Shown: piece after piece, positions 10,787-22,839 of the stretch
Numbering within the stretch: position 1 is the stretch's first letter
Layout of the letters: each line of letters starts with the position of its first letter
Origin: Reticulascus tulasneorum
Lineage: Eukaryota > Ascomycota > Sordariomycetes > Glomerellales > Reticulascaceae
Length of the DNA: 64,000 nucleotides
Direction: 5' to 3'
Assembly: GCA_001557505.1 (NCBI GenBank)
Contig: LSAX01000003.1
Span: forward strand, 1 to 64,000
Translations under genes and position numbers: made by a program
The notes under the pieces: generated by a model
Databases searched by the model: none
The model's input: only the letters and a program-made list of their open reading frames with translations
What the model was told of the DNA's origin: nothing

Positions 10787-11596
10787 GCTGGGTCAGGTCA
10801 CACGGCTAATTCTGCTTGTAAGCATTCACTTAGAGTCGCCGAAGTTGCTGAACTCGACTTGTCCATGAAACATAGAAGCCCACGATCCATCTTAAGTGGA
10901 AGCAGAGGACCTCGACTTTTGTCCTCCTTGATCTAGGCAATGTCTTGTCACGTGCGATGGTCAAACCCAATTCCAGAATCCCTTGGATCGCGAATCAATG
11001 ATGGCATTCGGTGGAATGCATTAGTTGAAACATCAAAGAGTACAAGTCTTTCGATCACGTCGTGCCTATAGTGGAATGTAAGTTCGCGTAGGATGGGAGA
11101 GTCGAGAATGGGTTCCTGTGTACTGACGTGTGCCGAAATATTGAAACATCACTTCAATCGCGGCGTGAAGTGTCACCCCTGTCGGCAAAACCCCTCGAAA
11201 GGGAGTGAAAATCGTTGACGGCAGGTATTTAAAACACTCTTGGCCATTGTCCTCGATAGCTCAAATTGACGTATATCATTTGGTAGAAACCCTTGTGACT
11301 CAAAGGCCCTTGGGCGACCTCGCCACTCTGGGTCCATATGAGACAGCGTCTGAGATGGAGGATTGTGCGCCCCTCTAATGTCGTTCCCGCCACCTGCCAG
11401 TTCTCCCTTTTTGATCATCAGAGGGCTGGTCGCTATCCCGCCCCAACCTATATTTATTCCTTTCATGCGCTGTTTCTGCACCCTTTCTTTTGAGATCCAG
11501 GACCGTTCACTCAGCACGTACCGTCTCCGTTGTTGAAACTCAAGCGAGCGCCAATCAAGATTTCTACACCAAAGGGTTCATGTGAAATAGCTCATC
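10787..11596. other. Divergent promoter, glycosyltransferase / transporter
   Basis: Non-coding region between two divergent genes. A CCAAT box at 11551-11555 lies about 45 bp upstream of the transporter ATG. No other recognisable site. Short ORFs within it look random. Confidence 0.55.
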
Positions 11597-12923
11597 ATGA
11601 TGGGAGCATACGAGAAAGCACGCGGCTCGAGCGATCAGCCGCGGGAACAAGCTAGTCCTCTCCTCCCAGTCGTCGAGTCACACGTGGAAACAACACAAGC
11701 TCCGAGTACTTCAATTCCTCCAGTCTTCTATGTAGTGTGAGTGCTTTTCGTCGGATGCTATCAGAGCATAAACTAACAGATACATTTGGACAGAATGTGG
11801 ATCGGCCTAAGCTCTTCGGTTGTACTATTCAACAAATGGATCCTCGATACCCTAAACTTCCGTGAGAACTGTCATATTCCGAGAAAATTGCTATGACTAA
11901 GAGAATCCAGACTACCCGGTTACCCTGATCACATATCACTTGGTCTTCTCGACTATCATGACCCAAATTCTAGCCCGCTATACCCACTTGCTTGATAAGC
12001 GCAAAAGTGTGAAGATGACTGGACAGTTTTATCTACGATCCATTGTGCCTATCGGGCTGTTCTTCAGCTTAAGTCTCATCTGCGGGAACGTCACATACCT
12101 CTATCTTAGTGTTGCTTTCATCCAAATGCTGAAGGTAAATCGAGTGTTATTAGAGAGGCGCGGATGTGACTGACAGTGAGTAGGCAATGACTCCTGTCGC
12201 AGTACTCTTGACAAACTGGGCCATGGGTGTATCTCAACCAAACATGAAGATCTTTCTTAACGTTATGACTATTGTTCTTGGGGTAGTTATTGCGTCATTT
12301 GGAGAGATCGAATTTGTCCTGATCGGATTCTTATATCAAATTGGAGGTATTATATTCGAGGCTATTCGACTTACCATGGTCCATCGCTTGTTAAGCTCTG
12401 AGGACCATAAGATGGACCCTCTTGTTTCTTTATATTATTTTGCGCCAGTTTGCGCGATAATGAATTTTGCCGTTGCTCTCTTTTGGGAGCTGCCTGATCT
12501 CACGATGGGCGAGATCTACCATGTTGGCTTGTTTACTCTATTCCTCAATGGCCTCTGTGCATTTCTACTTAATATCTCTTCTGTCTTCTTGGTAAAAAAA
12601 ACTTCTAAACTTATCAAGCTTTCATGATATGCTAACTATGCTACTAGATCGGAAAGACTTCATCCCTGGTACTTACTTTATGTGGTGTCTTGAAGGATGT
12701 CTTGCTTGTTTTTGCCTCCATCCTCATCTGGGGCACGCAGGTTACCGGACTCCAGTTCTTTGGCTATAGCATTGCGCTAGCTGGTATGACGTACTATAAG
12801 ATTGAATACGAGGCTCTGAAAGCATATACTATTGAGGCTAGACGGTTGGCCGAGGCGAGTCTGGGATCCTTCGTCCATTTTTTCACGACAGGATTTCTGT
12901 CACTATGGTTGTTCTGTTTATAA
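11597..12923 (+). CDS. Triose-phosphate/nucleotide-sugar transporter family protein (SLC35-like)
   Basis: Five exons (11597-11736, 11794-11861, 11911-12134, 12184-12591, 12648-12923) give 371 aa. Every join keeps frame and family pattern, for example HYPVTLITYHL across the second intron and IGKTSSLVLTL at the last exon start. About ten hydrophobic segments follow a polar N-terminus. The pattern LNFHYPVTL...MLKAMTPVAVLL...LKDVLLV is that of fungal members of the TPT/DMT superfamily in Golgi or ER membranes, which exchange nucleotide sugars or related phosphates. Substrate cannot be read from sequence. The neighbouring Golgi-type glycosyltransferase on the opposite strand suggests the two may serve one glycosylation step. 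Confidence 0.86.
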
Positions 12924-13084
12924 CTATTACAAGTCTATTTATATTTAGGCTTGCACAGAAAAAGCTGTTAGAACATATATTTACTCCTAATTTGGTACCT
13001 AAACACCTGTTTTACTATTTTAATATCTAAACACATAATGCCGAAAATTCAATTTTGGAGAAGTCTGGTGATGCCAAATCTGAC

Positions 13085-13860
13085 CTAGTTTTCAATATCT
13101 TCTAACAAGTGTGGATGCTTACGAGCGCGAGATCTACTCTCCTTGCGTCGCGTTGCTGGCTGGGAGCTGTCGCAGTAGATTGTCTCCCACGAATCAGCCA
13201 ACTGAGCCAGAGGGTCCGTCATGTATTTGCGGTGACGATTGACTCTTCTGGTCTTGAGATTGGTCGTGTTATCCTCGACTTGGCCTGGAAAATTCGTTAC
13301 GACGCTGGGTTTGCCGTACCGTAGAGCAGGTCGAATAGTTGGCATTCCTGTAACTGTCTTTGATAAGCCATGTTCGTAAGGTCTTAGTTGTGGGGCACGT
13401 TGAGATACTCAAAGACCACGAAACCATTTTATTGTAAGGCTTGGTAAGAATAGATCTCAATCATGACAGATACAATGCGTGACTTACCGTTTCTGAGATC
13501 CGTCAAGGCCGTTGTTGTCGCATAAAATCTAACTGCGTTTGCCAATACATCAAAGTTGTCTTGGGCCATTGGATCACTTTGGGTGTTCATGATGTTGACT
13601 TTGTACCCGTTGAGTCCTGCGTCCAGATTAACCATGACTGCTGGATTGGTGCTTGACCATGGGCATCTGCACAGCGAGAAAGAAAAGAGGCCGTCGCGGG
13701 CAACTGGTTAACAGGAAAGCCTGGGGGGAGGGTGAATAGGGTAGGCCGTTCGCTGTATGGAAGGTTTCTCCAGTCACTGATGATATCAAATGAAATACAC
13801 GGAATAAATGACCTTGTCGAGCCTTCACCGTCGAGCAGGGTCATCCTGGGATTCTGCATA
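13085..13860 (-). pseudogene. Decayed gene of unknown family
   Basis: Minus-strand fragments connect into one frame if introns are allowed. Exon text CPWSSTNPAVMVNLDAG...NGYKVNIMN (about 13650-13500) splices at a good GTAAGT site to ALQ-stop-NGFVVFEYLNVPHN-stop-DLTNMAYQRQLQ (13440-13340). At least three in-frame stops remain after the best joins. The text looks like former coding sequence, but I cannot place it in a family. The boundaries are rough. Confidence 0.45.
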
Positions 13861-14974
13861 TATTCGAAGAAACTTGTATCGTTTTGCCGCTCAGGGAGGA
13901 TGCGTTAGTGAGATGGTGGTTTTGCAACAGCCATGCACAATAGAAGGGCAACTGAAGGTGGCATCGAGGTTCACCAATCCAAAGTCTGGAAGGAATATAT
14001 GCTTAGAAATTTGGAACGCGCATCATAACCATCAGTCGTTTCCAGTAGGTACGGAAACTCCAGCGTAGGAACCTACTGTCGAATAGCGTTATTTTCCTTA
14101 GATAGAACCTACCACGGAATCCTCGATTAAGCCATCGTTTACCCAAAGGCTGGAACAACGCCAAATTACAGTCTTTACTATTTACACGTTTCTCGCAATA
14201 GCTGACAGTATGCAGACGCTGTATACGGTAATGGAAACATAAAGTGGTAGATAAATTACACAAGTCCTGCCAGATTTTGATGTTGATTCCATTAGACATA
14301 TCCTGGTAAACATATCATGCACCTTTATATGAATTTAAATTCCTAAAAATCACGTCTTGCAGGCAGATCTTGTGTAATCCCCCTCACTCATGTACGGACA
14401 ATGACCTGCGAAATTAAAATCACACCGAGATCGGGATTTCCCATTTCATCCCTTCGCCGAGCTGAAACCTTTTTGCATGCAGCCCGCTCAATTGGTTAGG
14501 TAATGCTTCGGTTAATGCTTCGGCCTACCTGCAGTCACATAACTGTGCACATATGAAGCAGCACTCGCTCGCTTCACTTCAAGGACGACCGTCAGGATTT
14601 TTCATACCAGCGCGACAAAACTGTTGTGATACATAGAAGACAAACAATCGCCTATATGCCTATTATCAACGGATATGTTCCTCACTCTATTTAGATTGGC
14701 GTCAACTACTCTTCCAATGTGATTTGATCCAATTGTGTGTAGTTTAATTACAATGGCGTAACCGCTTCGCTCAGCCGCACGATGTGTAATAAATTGTGAT
14801 ATTACGACATTCGTTTAATCTGCCCGCCTGATGAAGGCTTCTCTTTGGCATAAATAGAGTCCTGATTCCAGGGTGCAGGGTTTTATTGTCTCGTCGCTAT
14901 GAGGGTATCTCGCAGTCTCTTCTCTTTACTAACACTCCGTCGTCATATCTTTGAATACTTGAATAAGATCCACA
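13861..14974. other. Gene-free stretch upstream of the lectin gene
   Basis: A TATA-like CATAAATAG at 14849-14857 lies about 120 bp upstream of the lectin ATG and is the likely core promoter. A 12-bp direct repeat TTAATGCTTCGG occurs around 14500-14523. Nothing else is recognised. Confidence 0.5.
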
Positions 14975-16123
14975 ATGCGGTTTTTGTTCATTTCTTTCCT
15001 CCAGTATTCGGGATTGGCACTCGCCTTTCCCAACTTAGCACCACTTAATCATGGGGTTTCTCAACGCCACCAGCCGATTCCACAACCTGCAAGTCCAGTA
15101 GGCATGCCATATCCTGTTTACGGCCGAGATATGCCTGCTACAAACCGCAGGGCAATCTCGGCCCTCCTTATCAAGGGTCCATCGGCAGTGTCGTGGAGCA
15201 CTAACCGCCTTGATGTGTTCGCAACTGGCACGGACAACTCATTGCATCACCAATGGTGGGATGGTAGCAGATGGGGCAACTGGGAATCTTTGGGTGGCGC
15301 TTTGACCTCTGAACCAGCTGCTGTTTCCTGGGGTCCAAACCGACTGGACATATTCGTCATCGGTACAGATCGCGCTCTCTGGCATAGATGGTGGGATGGC
15401 TCCCAGTGGGGTGGGTGGGAGTCTCTTGGTGGGACACTGACGTCAGCGCCCTCAGTAGTATCATGGGGTCCAAATCGGATTGACGTCTTTGCCCGTGGTA
15501 CCGATAATGCCCTCTGGCATTTGTGGTGGGATGGCTCTCGGTGGGCTGGTTGGGAGTCGCTCGGGGGCGGCCTTTCCACAGAGCCTGTTGCCGTTAGCTG
15601 GGGAACTAACCGCATAGATATTTTCGTCCTTGGTACTGACAGTGCCGTATATCACCTTGCCTGGACGGGCAATAGATGGGGATTATGGGAGAATCGCGGT
15701 GGGAACTGGATTTCTCCACCCTCGGTCGTGGCTTGGGGCCCTAATAGGCTTGACATCTTTGCTGTTGGCTCAAATAGCGCTCTGTATCACCACTGGTGGG
15801 ACGGGAGCAGCTGGGGAGGTTGGGAGTCCCTTGGTGGGACTTTAACCTCCAGACCTTCAGCCGTTTCATGGGGATCTAACCGGATCGATGTATTTGCTCT
15901 CGGCACTGACAATGCGCTGTGGCACAGGTGGTGGGACGGAAGCAGTTGGGGAGGTTGGGAGTCGCTTGGTGGCGCCTTGCTATCAGTTCCTCAGGCTGTA
16001 TCGTGGGGTTATAATAGGATCGATGTCTTTGCAAAAGGGGGCGGCAATGGTCTGCATCACAAGTGGTGGGATGGGTCAGCGTGGGGTGGGTGGGAGTCGC
16101 TTGGAGGCTCTATCTCCAGATAA
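14975..16123 (+). CDS. Secreted seven-repeat beta-propeller lectin, PLL/PHL-like (DUF346)
   Basis: An intronless gene of 382 aa. Residues 1-17 ([17 protein letters not shown]) are a signal peptide and residues 18-67 a Pro-rich linker. Seven repeats of exactly 45 residues then fill 68-382. The repeat core is AVSWGxNRxDVFAxGTDNAL, then [19 protein letters not shown]. Repeat 4 (about 203-247) is the outlier, with WWDG replaced by AWTG and WESLGG by WENRGG. The pattern matches the sugar-binding repeats of the Photorhabdus lectins PLL and PHL, which form seven-bladed propellers binding fucose or O-methylated sugars between blades. Here it would be an extracellular lectin, perhaps for recognising bacteria, nematodes or plant surfaces. 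The lack of introns and the bacterial affinity make horizontal transfer possible. Confidence 0.9.
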   Translation: MRFLFISFLQYSGLALAFPNLAPLNHGVSQRHQPIPQPASPVGMPYPVYGRDMPATNRRAISALLIKGPSAVSWSTNRLDVFATGTDNSLHHQWWDGSRWGNWESLGGALTSEPAAVSWGPNRLDIFVIGTDRALWHRWWDGSQWGGWESLGGTLTSAPSVVSWGPNRIDVFARGTDNALWHLWWDGSRWAGWESLGGGLSTEPVAVSWGTNRIDIFVLGTDSAVYHLAWTGNRWGLWENRGGNWISPPSVVAWGPNRLDIFAVGSNSALYHHWWDGSSWGGWESLGGTLTSRPSAVSWGSNRIDVFALGTDNALWHRWWDGSSWGGWESLGGALLSVPQAVSWGYNRIDVFAKGGGNGLHHKWWDGSAWGGWESLGGSISR

Positions 16124-18329
16124 TGCGGCATCTAGCGTTGGGAAACCCGAAGTTTTGAAAAGGAATTTAAACTTGTTTCTATTAAGTTTGTTATGTCTAT
16201 AATCTTTAGTATCTCACACTGTCTCGATCAACACCACGGCCTCTTAACAATTCGGTATGCACTTGAATAATGCCAAAACGCCTTCCTCTCGCCTTCGCCG
16301 TTGTGGAGTATCTTCTCGAAGACCCGACGTTTTTAATGAGCCCAACGTCAAGGACGGTAGACGGAAGCGGTCTAGGGAAATCCTGAAGGAATATTCTTAG
16401 AGTTTCCCGTTTAACCTCTGCAACCTCACTGATCAAAGCAGCGGCCGGACAGCAAAAGGGGATATGCAATGATCAATATAACATGGACAAATACTGTAAG
16501 GCTTCGGAACGCCATCGACTTCTGGCTACACTCGCCAAGTGGATATTTGCGCCTAACCGACGCCTTTCTGTGGAAATGGTGGCCCGAGCCACCTACGCGC
16601 CCGATAACAGGCAATGCGACAGGCTGTGCTCTTTATGCGTCGAGCTACCTTCAGCGGGAACTCAATGAAACCGTACATGAAGCAATATCAACATCGGATC
16701 AACAGAAGGGCGAGAACTGCAGTTCTGAATCCAGGAGTCCCGTTTCCAAGGCCCAGAAGGCTAGGTTCCTGCCCCAATGGATCGCGAGTGGGCACAGTAC
16801 CTCCTCTGTCATCGTAGTCCTAGGCTCTACATTGAGCACCGCATTATATCATGTCTCGATATTCGAACGGCAAAGGGTTTTCTGGCCATATGGAAACAAG
16901 CTAGCGCCCAAAGTCTGACTCCCTGTTCTGTCCTGAAGGCCAGTTGTGTTGTGGCCAGCATCGTGGTTGCCTTCCGCCTAAAGAATATGTAGACAAACAC
17001 TCGATTGATAAATTCGTGGTGAACTCAATAAAAAGCCAGTTCTCCGTTCTAAGTCCAAGAATCACCAACACCACCACACCACAGTCGCCTCGGTCGCCTC
17101 GGTCTACTCAAATGTCAGAAATGGAGTTCCAGCAGTTCCTCACCTGAATGATTTTGGTAATGTGAAGCCAACAAAAACCTCTAGGGGAGCTCAACAACAA
17201 ACCCAGAAAACACAGGTGGGGGAATTCAAGTCGCTGAAATGACTAGCACCAATCGATTGATTACGGCAAGTTGAGTAAATAAGCTATTGGGCACCACAGA
17301 GACAGACCAACGGGCCGAGCGATTAATTAACACTAATAAAATCTCCGCACATTTGCATTTCCGCGCTCAGCAAGTAGGGCAGTGCAAAGTCATCTTGTGT
17401 TTCGAACAACCCCCTGCTATGGTATTTCAACTGGTAGCACGGCTCCAGGTTCGTGGATCAGCTAAAGTTACTAATTTAACGTCTTGAAGAACGCACATAA
17501 CCCCGAATCTCTCATATCTAAGATAGCTAGGATGTGTGCCACGAGTTAATCTTCCTCCTTTCAATATACTCCAGACGAAATCATCGAACGAAATCATCGA
17601 GGCAGTCAATACGATATCCCATACTTGAAATCCACTGATCGATGCAAAGTCCTTGCAATTTAATTGTTTGATGGCATTATTCCAACTCTTCAACAGACCA
17701 CTTTTGCGTCTGGCGAATGACTGCATTGGTATTGGTATTGCCGTCATCATGGATGGGGGTCTTGTGGTTATTTCTCATGGTCTAGAAACTCCGGCGATTC
17801 TACGGCACAACGAGGTCGGCTAGCTTAGGCAACTCATGGATTCGTTCTATGATCCCAGAACACCAAATTGGCCAAGTCTTAAAACCCGTGCGCATTCACA
17901 GAATTTTTAGTTTAACAATTTCAGCTTTGTGCTGAGCAAAAGTAGGAGAACTATGCAAGCATCTCGGCATCCTTGAATTACCAGTACATTGGCGCAACAA
18001 ATTCGAAAGATTTTACTGGAGACTGGTAGTCGCTGTTGAAATTCGGGTTGCCTGCATTGCGCTTCAATGTAGATTGCCAGAGTGCACAATTGTCGGGTAG
18101 GCAACGCACTGTAGTTATGTTTGATGAGTGAGACCCGGAGCTAATGCCGGACCCTGGCAACTAGTACCGCGATTACGTGAGGGTGGTGGGGCTGCCAGCT
18201 GTTTCCGCCCGGACCGCTCGGCGTCTGGCAGACTTAAAAAGCTACTCTCCTCGCATCTCAAACTTTTTCTTGTATTCAAAGCCTACATTGCGTGTGATCA
18301 ATAATCTAACTGTGCATCCATTTGACAAC
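16124..18329. other. Gene-free or heavily decayed stretch
   Basis: Several ORFs of 60-150 codons occur on both strands, the longest 16469-16918 (+). None has a recognisable domain, signal peptide or joinable exon. Old coding remnants may lie at 16480-16990, where the plus frames read plausibly between stops, but no family emerges. Confidence 0.45.
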
Positions 18330-19545
18330 ATGACGGGCTTCTCGATACCATACCCCCAGACTTCGCTGGACTCTTTCTGGGGCGCGCCGACAACAAAGGT
18401 CAAGTAAGTACTCGCTGGCGGATGAGATATGCAGACAGCTGACAATTGCATCTGCAGCTTCTGTGAGGACGTAGGTCTTGCTGATTAATACGATGGCATC
18501 AAGTCCCCGAATATCTGACACTGGTTGTAGGACTACCTGCTCGTCAGATATATTGCTGAGATAATTAATACGCTCACGAGCCTTACTTACAGTACGCGCC
18601 CCCAGTGTCCTTGGATGGTTCATCTCGGCATGGCCGGTTAGAAAAGCCGCCAAGGTCAGAATAGTGCGCTGATAATATCTAGTTTTGTATGCCTATTACG
18701 GCATCCGACGAGCACGTCGCTACTCTCAGAGCCTACTCTCTCCAGCATGTCTCACCTACTGGGGGTTAAGCGCTGTAGGACTCTTTTCGGCTATCTTCCA
18801 CGGCACCTTGAAGTATCAGACGCAAATGGGTTCGTCATTTTCACATTTCCTCCCCAGCGTGTTCAAAAGCTGATATATATCATAGCGGATGATCTCTCCA
18901 TGCACCTGGCAACCGGCCTTACCCTTCATCAAGTCTACTGTTTTGATCAACCTCTAGAGTACCAGCGAACGGTGACAGCTGTTATGCTGGGTGGATTGAT
19001 TCCATTTGCCGTTTACCACTGCATTGCGGATGAATTTTTTATCCATACAATTGTTTTTGGGTCCATGACTATTCTCATTATAATAAAGACGAGAGCTGTA
19101 ATTAGTGTGCGGATCAGGACTTCTGAAGATCAAGCAAGGTTGAAGAAGCTTGCTACTCTTGGGACATGTAAGCTGTCAATCTCTTTTACACCACCAAATT
19201 CGTTGGTCTGTATCCTAGGGGCTGTAAGCTAACTTCAGAACTTACAAAGCATTTGCTACTTTTGCTTATATCCTCTGGAACATCGATGTACACTTATGTT
19301 CTTACCTTGTTGCCGCAAGACAAAAGGTTGGCATGCCTTGGGGCTACTTGCTAGAACTGCATGGATGGTGGCATCTTCTCACAGCAATTGGGGCATATAC
19401 GTTAATGGCGTTGATTGAGTTTCTGACAAGCCCCGAGGGGCTTGAAGGACGAGAGATGGGCTTTGTTTGGCCAGTAAACCTGATATTGGGGGAAAGTGGC
19501 GGAAATGGTGACGGCACTCGCTCCGAGACTAAGGACGGTTTCTAG
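18330..19545 (+). CDS. Alkaline ceramidase (YPC1/YDC1 family)
   Basis: Six exons (18330-18403, 18458-18470, 18531-18591, 18683-18829, 18886-19167, 19250-19545) give 290 aa. The enzyme hydrolyses (dihydro/phyto)ceramide to a sphingoid base and a fatty acid in the ER membrane. Family landmarks follow in order: YPQTSLDSFWGAPTT near the start, the FCED-DYL segment across the short second exon, YIAEIINTLTSL, AIFHGTLKY with the metal-binding His, DDLSMH, and WGYLLELHGWWHLLTAIGAY with the His pair, spread over seven or so membrane segments. The ATG at 18330 was chosen because MTGFSIPYPQ begins the conserved part; an in-frame upstream ORF has no family sequence. The fourth intron uses the weak donor GTTCGT. 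It appears intact. Confidence 0.87.
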
Positions 19546-19791
19546 TGAGCATTTGATATTCTGGCGTTCTCTTATGTATATAGCATAACAACGTCATCTC
19601 ACTAAACGCCTTTACATACGGCAGAATATAGCATATATAGATAACCCTGGTACAAGGGTTTGCAAGCCGTCTTGAGTAATGCCATTATAGAGGACTACAC
19701 GGCTGTACGGTACGACGCTTATGAGTAATAGAGGGTGTTGAGTGGACCCTGAAGACCGTTCTCTTAAAATCAAATCAGCTCATATTTAGTC
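19546..19791. other. 3' intergenic between convergent genes
   Basis: Short AT-rich interval between the ends of the ceramidase gene and the GH78 pseudogene. No feature recognised. Confidence 0.5.
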
Positions 19792-21928
19792 TTACAACCG
19801 CACGACGACCTTGCCTTTTCCTCGATCTACCCAGAAGGACCGACCACACCGGCCTGGGATGACCACCCAGCCTCTGGTTCCAGCTGGTGTATCCCACTCC
19901 ACAGTGACGCGACCAGCACAACTAGCCCATTTTGATTGAAACTTGCCTAGAGACATGGTTAATCCTGCCTCAGCTGTAGTGACTCCCTCGAACACTGGCT
20001 TGAGCTGCCACTGCTGCCCAACAGGCTTCGTCACCTGGAGACCGACCAGGTACTCAGTGAGCGTGCTGGTGGGTCCGCTGCTCCAGCCATGCGCGTGCGA
20101 GATGTAAGATGGATCATTGCGGTATCCTTGCGTATCTCTGTAAGCAAAAGATCCATCCTGAAGGTAGCCTTCGATAGTGGTGGACTGCGTGCCGTTAGGG
20201 TGGTTGAGATACCAGCCCCAACAGGTCCGAATCAATTCAAGAGCACGATCCGGCCGACCAGCTTGGAAATGGGCCTCAATCTCAATGCTGAAAATAAACG
20301 GCGACACGTTTCTGGGAAGCTCGGGGCTGGCGAGCCCGATCGGCGTCGTGACAAGTATTTCGAGATCGCCTCGGCTTGGTCGCTGTTGCTCTCCACGAGT
20401 CCAAAGGCCAGTGACATACTGTTCGAATCTTGTGGGTAGAGCGTGGTAACCCCGGGGCTGTCTTTGAACGCGCCCTTGGCTTGGTCCTAGAATTGCTCTT
20501 GGATTTTGGCAGCAAGAAATTCAGAGCGCTGAATGTAATCAGCGGTGAGGTTTACAGTACCAGTCTGGGGCATCAGGGTGGTGAGAAAAGCGCCAGTCTG
20601 CAGGGTCCGATAAACACTGGATTTCAGAGTTAGTTGCGGGGCAGATTTCTGTGATGATGAAATGGATGGGGATACACACAGCATATTAGGAGCACTTCCG
20701 TTTGTGACGTAGACGTATCTGGCCCAATCTCCGGTGACAGTGGTATTCAGTATTCCGGTCGATATTACATTGTTAATTATGTAGTTCATGGCCAAGAGAT
20801 ATCGCTGCCAATTCGTAAAGCCAAGTAATGTCATTGGTATATAGTACATAGCTGTAAGTACCGATCATATTCCACATGTGGCATGCTTTGAATAATTAGT
20901 ACAAATCACGCAGAAAAATACAAGGGGACGAGGCCTACTGTCACTTCCCCTGTCTAGGTATGGAGGACCAGCCCGGGAAAGATGCCATTTGATCCCTCGC
21001 AAAGGTAAAAACAGGACCACGGCCATGGGAGCCAGCCGGGTTCTTACCTGGTTATCATGAAGACTTTGGGGGGCATTTCTAACACTTTCCATGTCGCCCG
21101 TGCTCACAAATGCGCTGGGCAATGCAACGCCCATATCGCCAGGCCAGATCCAGCGATCTCGCTTCGCGCCGTCGAGAAGACAGAGTAGCCCGGGTCGGCA
21201 ACGGCATCGTTCAGCCAGCCACCTTTGAGATTCGTGGAATGGCGTCCCATCTCCGGCGCGGCGGCGTTGGTCTGCAAGGTGTACGCACCACTGTACCATA
21301 TGCAGTTCAGTAGCTCGTCATTGGAGTGGAAATAGCCTTGGTAGGCTCGCAGGTTCGACCACGTAGGCTGGAATCCGATCTCGAGGCTAATATCGGAGAT
21401 TTTCAAGGCGTCGTTCTCGTTGGTGCGAAGGAAAAGCGTCACATAGCGAAATCCCCCGCGGTATTTGTTGTCTGGCATCACGTAGGAGCCGGAGCCGGCC
21501 GTGATGTTGGCGAGTAGAGCAGCGTCCACGCCGCTTCCACCGTTCGAATTGTCGGAGTTGACCCCGATCCATTGCTTGCCTTCGGTGAAAGCCAATCCCA
21601 GAGTGGCATTGCTAACACCAGAGCGTTGGAAGTCAATGGCGACGATCCCGCCCACATCAAGCCCGAAATCGAAGACCAAAGCTGAGTTGTTGCCCTGTAT
21701 GGTGGCGCCTTCAGCAGCGGTATAATCGGATACCTTGATGCCGCCTGGCAAGGAAAGAATGTACTTCGGCTTGGCTTCCCTAGAGTCTGGTGCAAAGTTA
21801 TTCGCTTCCCAAGGGCCGGGGAATGCCGCCTCAGTGGGCGCTGTGCAGGGCGTACCTCTCCAGCATGTTTGTGCACATGATGACGAGGTTGTGAGGAAGA
21901 AAGACAAATCGATGTGTTTCGTCAACAT
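19792..21928 (-). pseudogene. Broken secreted alpha-L-rhamnosidase (GH78-like)
   Basis: Consecutive minus-strand segments in different frames together match a fungal GH78 enzyme: a putative signal at 21928, TCWRGTPCTAPTEAAFPGPW, LVFDFGLDVGGIVAID, LKGGW, then DGAKRDRWIWPGDMG with AFVSTGDMESVRNA, AGPPYLDRGSD, NMIGTYSYVLYTND, LYPQDSNSMSLAFGLVES, and finally a long intact end with WGWYLNHPNGTQSTTIEGYL and SYISHAHGWSSGPTSTLTEY. Reading through needs at least four frame changes (near 21180, 20960, 20800 and 20330). There is also a TAG at 20487-20489 exactly where the family has Trp (LWD becomes F-stop-D). So many lesions exclude a single sequencing error. The functional enzyme would release rhamnose from plant or microbial glycans. 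The family call is firm. Confidence 0.82.
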
Positions 21929-22839
21929 ATTCGAATAACTCTGTATGACATTGACCTGGCTCTGGCCCAACACATCTCTTGTCATGCCGGGTTGCTTAGT
22001 TATTAGTATGCCATGCTGAACCAGTTGCTCCAGAGAAACATCCTCAAGCATGCACACGAGGTTGAGGAAATCACAACCTGTTGCTACAAACTTACTCCGA
22101 CCTAGGTTTCAGCTCCTAGACCCTGATGAATTAGCGGCTCGCCCAGAGCCGCTCGCTACTCTCATCCATGTCAGCCTTGTTCTCAACCCCCCCTGTACCT
22201 TCATCGATCCCCTGCGATGTCCCGAGTCGTTTAGATGCGGGGTGTCGGACCGACCACCGTTCTAGGCATCTCGTGGCACCGCGCCTGGCGTTCTGCAGGT
22301 AACCAAGCTATGTACGCAGCTTACCCGTCTTCTTTCATAACGATGCGGGGGAGTGGATGCTGGGGAATGGATCCCCCAGGGTCGGTAGGGGGCGCCTTGA
22401 TAGCTTCGGTGCAATGAGGACCATTATTGCGTTTATTATGCTCTATGCATTCTCCAGCCAATAACACCTTATCTCAGTGGGTTCAACCTCGAACTCAACT
22501 CGCTCTAAGATGCCGCAGCTGTGTGAAGTCTTCACCCCGCATTGACCAGATGGGTCCAAGTTCGTCTTGATGACAGGTTTGGAAACGCGAAATCCTTACG
22601 ACTGTACAGGTAGGCTGTGGAGTCGACCGTGAGCGAGATATCCAGTGAGTATACAAGATGACTATGTGACACGATTGAGAGCTATCCTAATGATTTCAAG
22701 AATACTTTCTAGCTACCCCAGATATTGCTGCGAATCTTCTTAATCACACGAAGCTTGGATGAATATCCGCTGGTGCAAGGCAGAGAGAGCTGTGAGCAAC
22801 TACATTCCAATCTTATAATTCATTGATGAACACTGACTT
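21929..22839. other. Gene-free stretch
   Basis: No coding or repeat structure recognised. The last part may hold the lost 5' end of the methyltransferase fossil that follows. Confidence 0.45.

Noticed and set aside
16469..16918. Plus-strand ORF of 149 codons
   Set aside because: No domain, signal peptide or splice partner; the neighbouring frames look equally open. Kept only as a note under the gene-free stretch.
17427..17750. Minus-strand ORF of 107 codons
   Set aside because: No family similarity and no joinable exons.
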